A stretch of DNA of 64,000 nucleotides from contig VXCM01000246.1 of assembly GCA_014773175.1 (NCBI GenBank), positions 260,501 to 324,500 of the forward strand. Reading direction: 5' to 3'. The translations under genes were made by a program, and so were the position numbers. Below the pieces are notes generated by a model that was not told the DNA's origin, ran no database searches, and worked only from the letters and a program-made list of their open reading frames with translations. Shown here piece after piece: positions 14,781 to 25,825 of the stretch. Source of the DNA: Lucifuga dentata. Lineage: Eukaryota; Chordata; Actinopteri; Ophidiiformes; Bythitidae. Every line of letters starts with the position of its first letter. The stretch's first letter is position 1.

Positions 14781-14848
14781 TATGTGCTGAACAGTGACGA
14801 TGGATTTGAACTAGTGATGGGAAACAAATGATTATAACAGCAGCATTT
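14781..14848 (+). repeat. 68-bp repeat unit, copy 1 (partner at 15729-15796)
   Basis: The segment starting TATGTGCTGAACAGTGACGA and running to CAGCATTT recurs 948 bp downstream with two visible mismatches. No N lies between the copies, so this pair is not explained by the contig-join artefact. Confidence 0.8.
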
Positions 14849-15728
14849 TACAAAGACTTAAGTTAAAATTCAAAAACAGTGAACAGGGGTAGTAGATGGG
14901 ATTTCTAGCTTTAGATTTAAAGAAAGTGACCCACTGAGGCAATGAGACATACTCCTCCTCTGCCGATTCTGTTTAACCAGCTACTCGGGGTTACAATCAT
15001 TCAGGTGGACGAGTTTATGGATCCACAGCAGGGTCAGTGCACACAGAGATGATTTTCAATACCTGTGCAGCACTCGCAGCGCCTGAGAACCTGACCAACA
15101 AGAGCATGTTCTGCAGAATTCACAGACAAATCTGTTGACTTGGCACCACATGCATCAGAAGCGCATCAGACTCCCAGCACTTTTTTTTTTTTCNCTTTTT
15201 TTTTTTTCCAAGGAGGGTACAGAAACCAACCTTACAAACAAGGTAGAGGGAAAAGTCTTTCATGTGCAGCCAACACACAATAGTAGCAAATGATCTAAAC
15301 TATCATTTAGTACAAAACATTATCTATTCATTATTTTAGAACAATATGGTTGTTATCCACTGTATGTGTGATTTTCCTTTCATCTACCCACCTGTCTGTC
15401 TGTCTAATGACAAAGTCACTTCCTGGTAACATTACAGGCCACAGATAACTGAGGTTTGGGTGTACAGCTCTGAAAAATCCTGTACACATGGGGTTGAAAT
15501 AACAACAATCCATCCCAAATAAATAAATCATACTGTTTCTGCTTCCGCACACTTACTGCCAACTGCCAAATTTAGGATCTCTAAAGAAAAAGTGTCAGTT
15601 TCTGTGTTCAAACTGACACAGACGTCTGTCAATAGGAATTTTAAGTAATGAATTCAGATCACTATGCATGGTGAAAAAGCAATGTCAGATCCATTTTGCT
15701 TATTAAACAATATTTTTCATGACAGGCT

Positions 15729-15796
15729 TATGTGCTGAACAGCGACGATGGATTTGAACTAGTGATGGGAAACAAATGATTATAACAACAGCATTT
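15729..15796 (+). repeat. 68-bp repeat unit, copy 2 (partner at 14781-14848)
   Basis: Second copy in the same orientation. It differs at about two positions (CAGCGACGA for CAGTGACGA, and CAACAG for CAGCAG). It may be a local duplication or two copies of an uncatalogued short interspersed element. Confidence 0.8.
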
Positions 15797-16039
15797 CTCG
15801 TTCAGCAGAACTCTGAAGATAAAGATTAAAAGCTGCTAAAAGATTCATTTGTAACCAAGAATGTTTTAAAGAGTAGTATGAAAGCGACAACATTTACTTA
15901 ACATGAACGCTTACTAAAATTTGGAAATTATGTTCAAGATCAACTTAGAAAGGAAGATTTGAAATGCAAAAGGGCACAAAATGAATAAAATAGACTTTGT
16001 AAAGATGCTTGGTTCTCTGGGTCATACCACCACAACACA

Positions 16040-16150
16040 AACTGGAGCTCATGGCATAGTATTGTTGCCTCACAGCAGAAGGTTCCAGATCAAACCTGAC
16101 TTTGTGCTTTCTGCGCAGAGTTTCCATATGGTTGAATTTCCACATGAAGC
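16040..16150 (+). repeat. Decayed copy of a common fish interspersed repeat (sense)
   Basis: The order of motifs GCATAGTATTGTTGCCTCAC, AGCAGAAGGTTCCAGATC and TGCGCAGAGTTTCCATATG matches the abundant teleost repeat that contains a GTTAGCACTG-type head, CCTCACAGCAAGAAGGT and a GTGTGGAGTTTGCATG block. The copy is heavily mutated. The class (tRNA-derived SINE or the end of a larger element) is not certain. A second decayed copy in antisense lies near 24618. Confidence 0.45.
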
Positions 16151-16268
16151 TCAGTAAAGTAGAACTTAACCCTGTCATCTGTTAGGGGAAATGGGTGAGT
16201 GTTACATTCTTCACTTCTGCATGGATTTCAGACAGGGTACTGATCACCATCCAGTAAAAAGTGAACCA

Positions 16269-16270
<2 letters not shown>

Positions 16271-16309
<39 letters not shown>

Positions 16310-16318
16310 TGTATGTGT
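16271..16318 (+). repeat. (GT)n microsatellite with GTAT interruptions
   Basis: GT tract with two ATGTGTGT interruptions near its end. Confidence 0.9.
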
Positions 16319-18360
16319 TCCAGTTACTGAGGAATCACACTGCTTTGTCTCACTAGTAAAACTTCTATCAAGGTACTTAGAATGACTCCTGCTGTCGGTC
16401 AAGCATCAGACTTTCAAGAAAATGAGGATTACATCGCAGTTGCAAAACAGAAACATGACTTTTTACCCCTTCACAGATAATTGAGGACTCAGGGGATTTT
16501 GCTAATCCTATCTATGTGTGTATGTGATAACAAACGATAGTTGACAGCAGGATTTCTCAGTCATTCAAGACCCAGAGCGCTGTTGGTTTTCTATCCTATC
16601 AGCTACTTAATTGTTAATTCCTCATTTGTGTAATTCCTTGTTAGATACCTAGAAAGTCAAACCTTCCTAAACACACTAAACCTTCCCTTCTCTCCCTTGA
16701 TATGCAGATTACCAAAACAAATGGCATTAAGATGGCATCTCTGCTGTTATGATATCTGACATCAATATTCAGGCTTTATCAGCATGCATTCTCTGATGTG
16801 AACCTGAGTTTTACAGCTATTTTGTTATGTGGTCAAATGAAGGTCAGCAGCACCTCCATGTCTGTTTAGTAGTTTTCTACTTAAAAAAAAAAAAACAAAA
16901 AAAAAAAANTTAGTAGTTTTCTATTTAAAAAAAAAAAACAGGTGGACTGTCCTATTTAATGAGAGATGGGCAACTGCCCTAAATGAACATGTTGAGGAAA
17001 CACACTGTCCTCTTCAGTCAGTATTTGATCTGACCATCTCCTATATTGTCACGAGCTCTGTGTAGCGGCCTAAATAAATAAATAAAAGCTTTAAAAATAG
17101 ACTGTGGATACAAGCAGCTAAACTGAGGTTTCTTCTGTCAGCAATCTACAAGGACCACATAGATAGCTGAGAATCCCTATCAGGTGACAGAGGTCCGGAA
17201 CAATTACTTTCACTAACAGATTTACCAATTATTTTTTCAATTAATACTTTAGTCTATCAAATGTCAAAAATGACTCTCTTAAAATGGCTTTTAGTTTAAT
17301 CAGCATCTAGTCAGACCTTGCTTTGGAGGTATGCTGGGAAAGACAGACTTCCAAGCAATCCCCTTGTTTTTATGGCAAAGGATATCTGGGTTGCTGTGAT
17401 TGGTTGTTGCTGCTGTGACCCTCACCTTCCCACCTTGATATGTGGCAAACAAACTGGATGGATCAGCATTTTACTTTTTAAGTACACACCTTTTAAATCC
17501 CACTTTCTCTATGCTAAAATTACTTTTGCAGTTCTTAGATTCACTCTGAATTCTTTAAAATGTTCACTGCACTTAAATGACATTTTGGATTCTATATGCT
17601 CCATAAACCTGACTTTACATTACTGGCAACTGTCATATTTCATCAGGTTCACTGAGGTAATCACAGCCTGCCCAGGAACCTCTGTACCAGTCTGTTCAGG
17701 CACTGTGTCCATAGAGAATGAGAGATGGCAACATAGGCTGATATTCCAGAGAAATGAGACAGAATAGTCCTGAGTGCTGAGCTGAGATTTATAAATGGAA
17801 CATGCTAAAGGTCAGTGCTATAGTACGTCCTAATCTCACGAGTCTGGTTCATCCACCTGCAAAGACATACTGTCGTGAGTCATCTGAATTGATTTGTTGC
17901 CACTGATCTTCATGGCACTTACACGCCCCTGGAGACAAAGGTCAAGCACAGTCACATGATTCTGCAGACTGTCAAAAGCTGTGTTAAATGTCTACATGCT
18001 GAGGCATTATTGAGATACTGTACAGCTAACAGAGTGTTAACTTTGAACGCAGCAATAGGGTGAAGAGGGTAATCCTAACAGTGTTTCTGATTATAAGGGT
18101 CTTTACCACCACTGCTCCTGAAATAACGCTGTGTTACCTTCGCTGTCTGGCGTTTAACCTATTGACTGAGCCAGCCTGAAAAAAAACATAAAAAATGTAA
18201 TATATTGAACCAACTGCATAATGGATCTATTCCATTTCTGTTCTATTCCCAGGGGTTGTAGCTATTGCAATCGAGATATCATAGATTAATGCGTCTGTCC
18301 ATGCAAATCAACTCTACTTCTAAGAGCACAGAGGGCTTTAACACTGGCCTCAGTTACCAA

Positions 18361-18380
18361 CTAAACTAAACTAAACTAAA
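18361..18380 (+). repeat. (CTAAA)4 minisatellite
   Basis: Four perfect tandem CTAAA units. Confidence 0.85.
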
Positions 18381-18953
18381 GCATACAAATATGAAACTAA
18401 TTGCAATCAATCTTAAAAAATGACAAAGCAGAAATCATCACATGACCCATGAGGCCTAAGTGGTCCAATAATGCTTCCTGAGCCTCATTAATGTGATAAA
18501 TGCAGCTGAAACAGAGTGCAGTTACACAGTCTCTGATACAAGATGAAAACAGAGACAATTCTGGGTTGAAAATGAATATGTTGAGAAAACATACCTGTTT
18601 TCTCAGCATACTGGGATTTATTTATCTCAGTGCCTAATGATTTGAGATGCTACATTGTTGTGAATGGTTCAGATTTCCAAATAGTGTCAGAGAAACTGTA
18701 CTGGAAAGTAGCCTACAGCTTTACTGCTGCCGTGCGTAAATCATCGCCCTTATGTGCCCAACATCAGATGCCAAAGTAGCCTTGTTGCAAATGCGGATCA
18801 CAGTGTCTTCGAGCTAGACTTACCCTCCAGTTTTAGCAGCAATATCTACTTGGATCGAGGCTCATTTTCAACTTGCTAAAACACTTATGAAGGAGGAAAA
18901 TATCGTCATCACCTGTCATTGACAAACAATTGGTCGATATCGTTATTTCTTAC

Positions 18954-19210
18954 TTTTCTTGCGTGATATTTTCCTTTATGGCTCCCAGCGTGAGAAGGCT
19001 GTTGCCCTGCTGCAGCCTGCAGGTTGCCAGATGCCGCTGATACTGCTCCTTCAGACAGACGTTCTCCGTGCACAAGTCGGACACTTGCTGCTCCAGCTCC
19101 TCTATCCTTCCCCTCTGCCTCTCCAGCAACTCCTGCTGGGTCTCGATGATTTTGTTAAGCTCCTTCAAATATTCCGCAGCCCTGTTAGGGTTCTCGGTCG
19201 GGCTGTCCAT
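18954..19210 (-). CDS. iqsec1: IQSEC1 (BRAG2-type ARF guanine-nucleotide exchange factor), first coding exon
   Basis: The exon encodes 85 residues plus two bases, starting [20 protein letters not shown] and followed by the heptad-rich stretches [20 protein letters not shown] and [16 protein letters not shown]. This is the N-terminal coiled coil typical of IQSEC1/2/3; the IQSEC2 counterpart also runs PNRA.EYL.ELN.IIE.QQ.LLE.QR.RIEELE. IQSEC proteins are ARF GEFs (IQ motif, SEC7, PH) at postsynaptic and endocytic membranes, and the coiled coil serves self-association. The start is the first in-frame ATG; upstream codons are open but lack ATG. The exon ends at a strong donor (AAAA then GTAAGA, GT at 18953-18952), in phase 2. 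The paralogue is assigned as IQSEC1 because NUP210 and FBLN2 are next door, as on human 3p25. The IQ, SEC7 and PH exons are not in the window. Confidence 0.85.
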
Positions 19211-19720
19211 GTCGCTCCGACAGCCTTTAGAGCTGTGGTTCCCTGTTGTTATCACACAAGCCGTGTGTGTGTTAACCCAGGCTGGGTTTACGCACAACAA
19301 ATCACAAGGTTGCGTCTTTTGCGCTTCGCCATTGTTTTAACTCGATATGAGTGAAGGTTGAAGACCATTAAAATACTCCGGTACGCGCGTTTAGGAGTCC
19401 CACTGTGCAAACCGAGAAGCTCCTCATTCAAAGCGATCCAACTGCATTTTGTAATTACGCATCAAAATAAATCAAAACAAGACTCAGTTGCCAGGATCAA
19501 ATCTGGGTCTGTGTGAGGTCTGGCTGTTCCTCATGTTGGCGGCACGGTATGACATTTTCTGTTGGCACCTTTTGCTCCATGCTGTTCCCGTGACTTTTCG
19601 TAAACAGACGCTGTTTGTCAAGTAGGCGGGGTTTTCAAGTTTTATGAACCTGCAGGTCGCAATGAGTGCGAACGTGTCCTCCTCTGGTTGCAGCTGGAAA
19701 TGGATTTAGGCTCGACACAG
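19211..19720 (-). promoter_or_regulatory. iqsec1: Probable iqsec1 5' UTR and CpG-enriched promoter
   Basis: CpG dinucleotides are clearly more frequent between about 18.7 and 19.7 kb than in the surrounding AT-rich DNA (for example GTACGCGCG, AGGCGGGG, GGCGGCACGG, GGTCGCAATGAGTGCGAACG). The first coding exon sits inside this stretch, as expected for a CpG-type vertebrate promoter. No TATA box is evident and the transcription start is unknown. A short upstream ORF at 19288-19332 would lie in the 5' UTR if transcription starts further right. Confidence 0.45.
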
Positions 19721-19795
19721 AGATGTTAATACGCCATGTTTATCAGTTTCTGCTCATGTTAATCTTGGATTTTCATCGAGAAGACCCCCCCCCCN

Positions 19796-19826
19796 CACAC
19801 ACACACACACACACACACACATACGC
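19796..19826 (+). repeat. (AC)n microsatellite preceded by poly(C) and N at 19795
   Basis: C run, then N, then AC repeat with one AT. The N falls at the junction between the two simple tracts. Confidence 0.85.
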
Positions 19827-22050
19827 ATTCACACACACTTGATAACAAAATCGTTGGGATCCTTTTTATTTCTCTGCAGACAGTCTATATTATGCTGTCA
19901 GTGCACTGCCATTTCGCCAGGCTGCTCTCCTAGTCTGATGATTAGGGCAGTTAAGGGCAGTCTGTGTTGGTGGTTGAGTCAAAAAAGGCTTAAATAACGA
20001 TTCAGCACATCTATATGTATGGCAGGAGTTTGCAGATTTACACAGGCCACATCCCAGCGGGTATGAGAAAGCAAACTGCAGCAAAGCACTGCTCATTAAT
20101 ATAAACAACCTGCTCCTAATTGAAATGAATGGAAGACCATCTCATTCCCATTTTGCATATCTACCCCTGTTCCCAACATTTTGCCATCAAAATGAATTAA
20201 GTTGGAAAATAGAGCTTAAAACAGTGGAACTAACATTTCTATATCTTTTAAAGGAAGGAAACTGAGTAGGAAAAAACATTAGAACATCCCTATAGGATGT
20301 GATATTATGTATGTGTTCTGATAGAGAGGTGGATTGTATAGTGATGAGGCAGAGGGATGGGACAGTTTGTTTTATTCAGTCTAGTGCCTGTGATCACTCC
20401 ACCTTTACTGGGTTTCTTATCAAAGCTATGGGGAGATAATACACACACACGCACACCTACTTGTCAAAAACACAGAACCACTCAAGCATTTTCACATCCG
20501 CCTCTTTCCCCACGCTCCTTTTCTTTTGATTATTTTTTCAGTTCCGTTGAGAAACTACATTCCTGGATGCAGCTCAGTGCAAACGGAGAGAATGAATGCT
20601 TTGTCCATGAAATCTCAGGCTTTACATTCTTAGTGGGCCAAATGAAGGAGGAAATGCTGTGCTTAGAAATTCTGAGTTTTAATGTGTAGGCACATCGCAA
20701 AGCTGTATGTGCAGCAAACCAGTGACAGTGGGAAGCCCTTTAGGAGCATGGAGTGCAGATGGAGTGCATTAGGTTTCCTCTGGTTCTCTAATCCACATGG
20801 CAGGAGGCCAAAGAGGAGTGCAAGAGCTTCAGTTCACTCAGAGACATGCCACCCAGAAGGATTTACAACTGTAGACACTATCAGGGTAATCCACCTTGTG
20901 ATGTTACATGTCAAGATATATTAACATTTCTATTCCAACTATTTATTCCTTCAGACTGATAGATGTAATCATCAGGTGTACCTATTATGTTCTCTCTGCA
21001 TCACAACAAACTGTGATGGACTTCAGCATGAAGGCCCAGATTTGAATTCACATGTCACAGCAAAGTATTAGACCTGTTAAGGTGTCCTTGGATGAGACAA
21101 TGAGTGAGCTGTTTCACCAGAAAAAAAAAAAAAAATCATGAAAAATCAAATACCTCTAAACCTTAATCTGACACCACAACCAGGCTACAGTACAATACTG
21201 TGCAGCTCAGACCTTCACTCACTAGAAGAAGCTCTTTAGAGTTTTGGAAGCAGTGGGATTCATATTTTGTGGATGAGGAACACTGCAAACCACAGGATGT
21301 TAACCACTTCAAAACACACTGCTTGTCATTATCATGCTCTTGGGCTCTGCTTCCATCCTCTGGATGACCAGTCTTAAACCGGTGCCAGTGCAGATGCCAG
21401 CCAGAGAGATTTATTTTGTGAAATCACTCATATCTTTCCACAGAGGCAAAGCCACTCGGAAGAACTCTCAGTTCAACCCTGCAAAACATTTGCCAGCTGT
21501 GATGGAAGATGGGACTCAATCATTTAACCAGCAGAGTGGAAAACCTTTCTGAGAATACTAAGTACCCTGCCAATGCTGTGCCAAGCCTAACAACCATTTC
21601 ATATACATGCAGAGGTATGATGGATGTGAAGTGGCAGACAACATTACAGGCAATAACTTAATTTACGTTTCTAATATTCACATACTATGTAATGAAAGCC
21701 ATAAACACCAAAACTAGAATTTCCTTAATGGTTTTCTCCTGCAACAAATCAAAATATTAAGAATTTAAAAGGTGCTTGATAAAGTTTGCATACACATTGT
21801 GCCATTGTTTATCCTATAACTTCTGAGTGCTGGAATTGTGCAGCTACAACTTAATGTGTTCATAATTTCTGTAGCAGAGCCCCAGGATATATAAAGGCCA
21901 CTTTGAGAGCAATGAGAGATTGATGACTTGTGCTTGCTGAGGTTTAACACCAACATGGCTACTTTAAGTTGCCTTTGGAAAATAGAGTGCACACTAAAAG
22001 CTCCAAATGCAATCAGACAGTCTGATGTAGAGTCTGATGAAGAGCAGTTT

Positions 22051-22185
22051 AAAATGTCACTTAGTTGTTTGGAGAGATCATACATTACTCATTACACTTT
22101 CAGTATGCAGATGCCAANAAAATGTCACTTAGTTGTTTGGAGAGATCATACATTACTCATTACACTTTCAGTATGCAGATGCCAA
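22051..22185 (+). repeat. 67-bp direct duplication flanking N at 22118 (likely assembly artefact)
   Basis: 22051-22117 and 22119-22185 are identical and separated only by one N. Confidence 0.88.
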
Positions 22186-22208
22186 TTTTAAATTTTTTTT
22201 TATGCATG

Positions 22209-22343
22209 TATTTATTTATTTATTTATTTTCCTTATGATCAGTGTAGCACCTGGTTCATTTTATTCAATATGTGANTATTTATTTATTTATTTATTTTCC
22301 TTATGATCAGTGTAGCACCTGGTTCATTTTATTCAATATGTGA
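22209..22343 (+). repeat. 67-bp direct duplication flanking N at 22276, containing a (TATT)n tract
   Basis: 22209-22275 and 22277-22343 are identical, each starting with about five TATT units. This is a second 67-bp pair within 160 bp of the previous one, so three short contigs were probably chained here. Confidence 0.88.
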
Positions 22344-22597
22344 ATTGTGTCTTATGGGAATTTGGAAGAGTCTATATACTGACTGACTCATGCTGGCTGA
22401 CTGTGCAATTTCCATCCATCCCAAAATATTCCCAGGTTAGATTGGATATATAATCCCTTTAGCGTATTCTGGGTCTGCCCCGTGGTCTCCTCCCAGTTGG
22501 ATGTGCCTTGTTGCTGTTGTCTGGACTTGCACCATCTTTTCTCGTCACACCAAGGACCACAATATAAATAAATCATGGACTTTGCTGTCATTTGTAG

Positions 22598-22620
22598 TTT
22601 TTTTTTTTTTTTTTTTTTTT
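22598..22620 (+). repeat. Poly(T) tract, 23 bp
   Basis: Uninterrupted T run; possible antisense tail of an old retroelement. Confidence 0.8.
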
Positions 22621-23324
22621 ATTAGTTTTTCAGACCTACCTATATATTTTTTTAAAAGATACAAATCACAATGACCAAATGTACAAAACAAAAAAATCTG
22701 TGTTTGGCTGACAGCTCCAATCTCTTTTAGTAAGAGATTTTGCTTAGGCTTCCAGTTATGGTGACCTTCTCACACCAACCTGATTATTCTGTGGGAAGAG
22801 GCTTGCTATTCTTGTCAGGTCTCATTCAGTGGCTGGCTTCATTGATCCCCTCCACTGACAGCATAGTAAGCCATCTGGAACAGCAGCAGCTTCCCTTCAC
22901 CCAGGAAGCAGCTCTGTGGCTCTCAGCTAGACAGGCTGACAGGTGGGGTTTATGCAACTCCTCTGCTTTAACACAGAGAATAAATTGAGTGTCATTTTAG
23001 CTTAACACGGACGACTGCCCTAATGAGCTATAGATATACTGTATGGTCATGTTTAAAACCCACATAGCACCATTATTTGATGGGAGTAATTTCAAAATCG
23101 CCGTTTCCATTGTTGAATTCATTACAGTTTAACTGAAGCAGGCAGTAAATGAGTAGCTGTTCTACTGGTGTGCTGCTCTGCCCTTGTCTCCCAAAAGCAG
23201 CTGCTGAAATGGATAGACAATAAGTTGTTGTGATTTTTGTGTACAGCACAACATGCCACTTAAATTTCTCTTTTTCTAGGAAAGCAAATATCTTAAGAAT
23301 ACCTTTAAGCCCCTTGTGCCCATG

Positions 23325-23800
23325 TGCTTCGCAGACTATCCCCGGGGTTAAAGTGGGGCTAATCTGTTTTATACCTCGGGTATATTCTGGGCTAGTCCAG
23401 TTTAAAACCTGGGGTGATTTAGGCTAGGCTATTTTATATCCCCCAAGACCAGATTATACCCCCACACTCAGACACACAATATTCAAGGATGCATAAATTT
23501 TTGGTTTTATTGTTTTATTTCACAGACTTTCAACCTTATAATTTATCAAAAAGGTTTATGTTGCAGTGACATGTTATTTTTTAAATTATGATGGAAAGGG
23601 ACTGTGGACATTGAAATACAGACTAATTTATGAAAAACACAATAATCTGGACTAGTGGGGTATAGTCTGGTCTAGGTCAAAATATACACCAGGGTATAAA
23701 CCATCCTGGGCTATTTTAAACCCCAGGGTATATTTTGGCCTAGACCAGACTATACCTGGGTATAGTTTGGCGGGGGCTTAATCTGGCCTGCTACACCCGG
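23325..23800. repeat. Imperfect inverted-repeat element rich in GGGTATA/TATACCC motifs
   Basis: Two blocks (about 23325-23470 and 23640-23800) are full of short complementary motifs: TATACCTCGGGTATA, CTGGGCTAGTCCAG, AAACCCCAGGGTATA, TATACCTGGGTATA, and GTATAGTCTGGTCTAGG on one side against CCTAGACCAGACTATACC on the other. The right block reads in part as the reverse complement of itself and of the left block. An AT-rich spacer lies between. This looks like a non-autonomous DNA transposon or foldback element with internally repetitive ends. No transposase is present and the family is not recognised. Confidence 0.5.
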
Positions 23801-23881
23801 TTCTCCAGAGTTTTCCCATAAAGACCTCTCAGGCATGTATAGAGACTATCATCTCCTCTGAGAAAAAAGGAACATGTGAGA

Positions 23882-23996
23882 AATATTGCCATAAAAATGA
23901 TTCATTTTTATGGCAATATTAGCTGGTACCAAATACCAGCTAATATTGGCTGGTATTCGGTACCAGCTAATATTGGTACTGTAGCTGGTACCAAAT
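23882..23996. repeat. Chain of perfect and near-perfect palindromes
   Basis: A 19-bp arm (23882-23900) is followed after a single T by its exact reverse complement (23902-23920). Directly after come a 10-bp arm pair (23919-23928 and 23934-23943) built on AGCTGGTA/TACCAGCT, and a 14-bp pair with one wobble mismatch (AATATTGGCTGGTA and TACCAGCTAATATT, 23942-23975), then a further AGCTGGTACC copy. The DNA could extrude several adjacent hairpins. Confidence 0.85.
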
Positions 23997-24617
23997 ATGT
24001 CCAATTCAGGATTATTTCTCATATGCAGCAGTTAATTGTGGGATTTCTGTATCTGCAAATAATATTTCCAGAGACTTCTGTAATTAGCAATGGGTAATAA
24101 CTCAGGTACTTTTAATATTGAAATATTCAATGTCAAAACACTCAGAACCGTAAAGTGCACAACATGGATGCTGTGCAGCTCTTAGCAGCTCATCTGGTTT
24201 TGTCACCCACTCAGGGTTGTGTAGCAGTTTGTGGAGACTTGTAGGAGTTTACAAATGACCGAGGTGACTGGGACCCCCCCACAGCAGTCCAGACCACAGT
24301 CATAAGCAGATGGGAGATGTTTGATCAGTGGTGTCAGACCTTTATACATCCTCAGGGAGGCATCCTTATTCCCTCCATTTGTGTGTAAAACAGATGATTG
24401 GGACAAGATCAGCGACAGCTCAAGCACAGAAATGAAGGGCGCTCATTAGCCTGCAAACCTCACCAAGGCCAAACAAGCCTAGACAAAATTTTTCTAATAA
24501 GCTACTTGTTTTTAAATTGGTCTGACAATTTCATGGGAAAATCAGTGCTCTGTATCTGACCCATCCCAACTACTAGGAGGAGCCATAGTGCAGCATCACC
24601 AACCTAACAGCCAAATG

Positions 24618-24775
24618 ATTTTAATGGGAGAGGAAATAAATACCAGTAGAAAATCCACACATACACAAGGGGACAACATGGAAACTCCACACAAAAATGA
24701 CCAGGCAGGGGGCTTCAAACCCATGACTGTATTTTTATAAGGCAAACAGTGCTCACCATTGTGTCATCATGCTAA
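24618..24775 (-). repeat. Decayed copy of a common fish interspersed repeat (antisense)
   Basis: The motif order AACATGGAAACTCCACACA, GGCTTCAAACCCATGACTG and AAGGCAAACAGTGCTCACCA matches the reverse complement of the widespread teleost repeat whose sense strand has a GTTAGC.CTG head and a GTGTGGAGTTT block. It is the same family as the fragment near 16040. The family name is not certain. Confidence 0.45.
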
Positions 24776-24918
24776 AAGAAATGACCTTAAGTGTTTTGTC
24801 ATGATAAATAGTAGTTTTTAAAATTTATTCAGATCTGGGCCAAATTGCACCTACTAGTTGGTCATTGGGGTAAATATGCCTGGCGTCTTTTCAATGACTG
24901 GTCTATTAATTTGAGGAA

Positions 24919-24958
<40 letters not shown>

Positions 24959-25015
24959 GTGCATCCATCCATCTGTCCATCCATCCATCCATGCATCCAT
25001 CCATCCATCCATCTA
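24919..25015 (+). repeat. Compound (ATCT)n-(ATCC)n microsatellite
   Basis: About ten ATCT units pass into ATCC-type units with occasional TGTC and TGCATC variants. It is likely polymorphic. Confidence 0.93.
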
Positions 25016-25819
25016 TAGGCCATCTCATAATATTAATGAATCATTTTTAAAATTCCTGGATTGGCACCAAAAATTTAAGAAGCTTTTTTCCCCGGGTCAT
25101 GCTTCCCTTCCTTCAAAATCAGTTCAGAATGTTTTGAGTGATGCTGCCAACAATCAAACCCAACAAGATGTGGCTGAAAATATAACCTACTTAGTGGAGG
25201 TAAACTTGATTCTGGAGGAACCATACCTTTATATGCAGTAATTCCTTTGAATTAGTATGTGTATCACATGCCTTAATCAATGTGATTGCTTGCTGGAATG
25301 TCCAGTTCAATCTGTCTCCTTTTACTGCACTGTTTATGCACAGATAAACAAGAAGGTAAATAAAGACAAAAATAGCGTACTGCAGATGAGAGGAAGAAAA
25401 AACAGCACCGTGAAAATATCTCACCTTAAAAAATGTTGACAGAAAAAAGATAGGATAAGGGAAATTAAATGTCAACACAATGCAACAAGAAGGAAAATTT
25501 TAAAAAAGCATAAAAGATTGGATCAATAAAACAGCACTGATGCAGAAAATTAATTCGTAGGGAAGTTGGTAGACAAAGTAGGAGCATGAGTGGGTTTCCT
25601 GAGTGCTAGTGAGGGAAAAAGCTATTTAATCAGAAATGATCTACATCTGAATTTGAAAATACAGATGAAGAGATGCTGCAATGACTCTTCTTCACTTCTG
25701 ACTGTATTGGTAGATGAGTACAAATCTATTTCTAAACGTTCCTACTGAACTTATGACGATCATGTATTAATATACAGACAAGAGTGATGCTGAATATTTT
25801 AAGTAAAAAAAAAAAAACG

Positions 25820-25825
25820 TTTATT
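25820..25825 (-). terminator. nup210: Candidate poly(A) signal (AATAAA) for nup210
   Basis: TTTATT on the plus strand reads AATAAA on minus, the first canonical hexamer I noticed downstream of the putative last nup210 exon. Cleavage would follow near 25.80 kb. The hexamer alone is weak evidence, and the 3' UTR of about 1.1 kb that it implies is untested. Confidence 0.25.

Larger units (their letters stand above)
1..18953 (-). other. iqsec1: Probable first intron of iqsec1; no exon recognised
   Basis: This 19 kb lies downstream (minus-strand sense) of the iqsec1 first coding exon, whose splice donor faces into it. No further IQSEC exon (IQ motif, SEC7 or PH coding) was recognised on either strand. 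Open frames here are unrelated to any family I know; the longest are 139 codons on minus at 7370-7789 and 149 codons on plus at 17318-17767. The content is AT-rich intronic sequence with microsatellites, short interspersed repeats and assembly joins, listed separately. Large first introns are usual for IQSEC genes, but I cannot exclude small alternative exons. Confidence 0.55.
19721..25819. other. Intergenic region between iqsec1 and nup210; no gene recognised
   Basis: No open frame here resembles a known protein. The stretch contains microsatellites, two N-flanked assembly duplications, decayed interspersed repeats and a notable palindromic cluster at 23.3-24.0 kb. Alternative upstream iqsec1 promoters could lie here, but none is visible. 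Confidence 0.6.

Noticed and set aside
17318..17767. 149-codon plus-strand open frame, longest unexplained in the window
   Set aside because: Composition looks like translated AT-rich intron; no motif, no Kozak or splice evidence, no family recognised.
18959..19354. 131-codon plus-strand open frame opposite the iqsec1 exon
   Set aside because: Antisense shadow of a conserved coding exon on minus; the minus frame has clear family homology and splice signals.
24919..25015. Regular short tandem repeats that could suggest a CRISPR-like array
   Set aside because: Units are 4 bp without spacers; this is a tetranucleotide microsatellite in vertebrate DNA.
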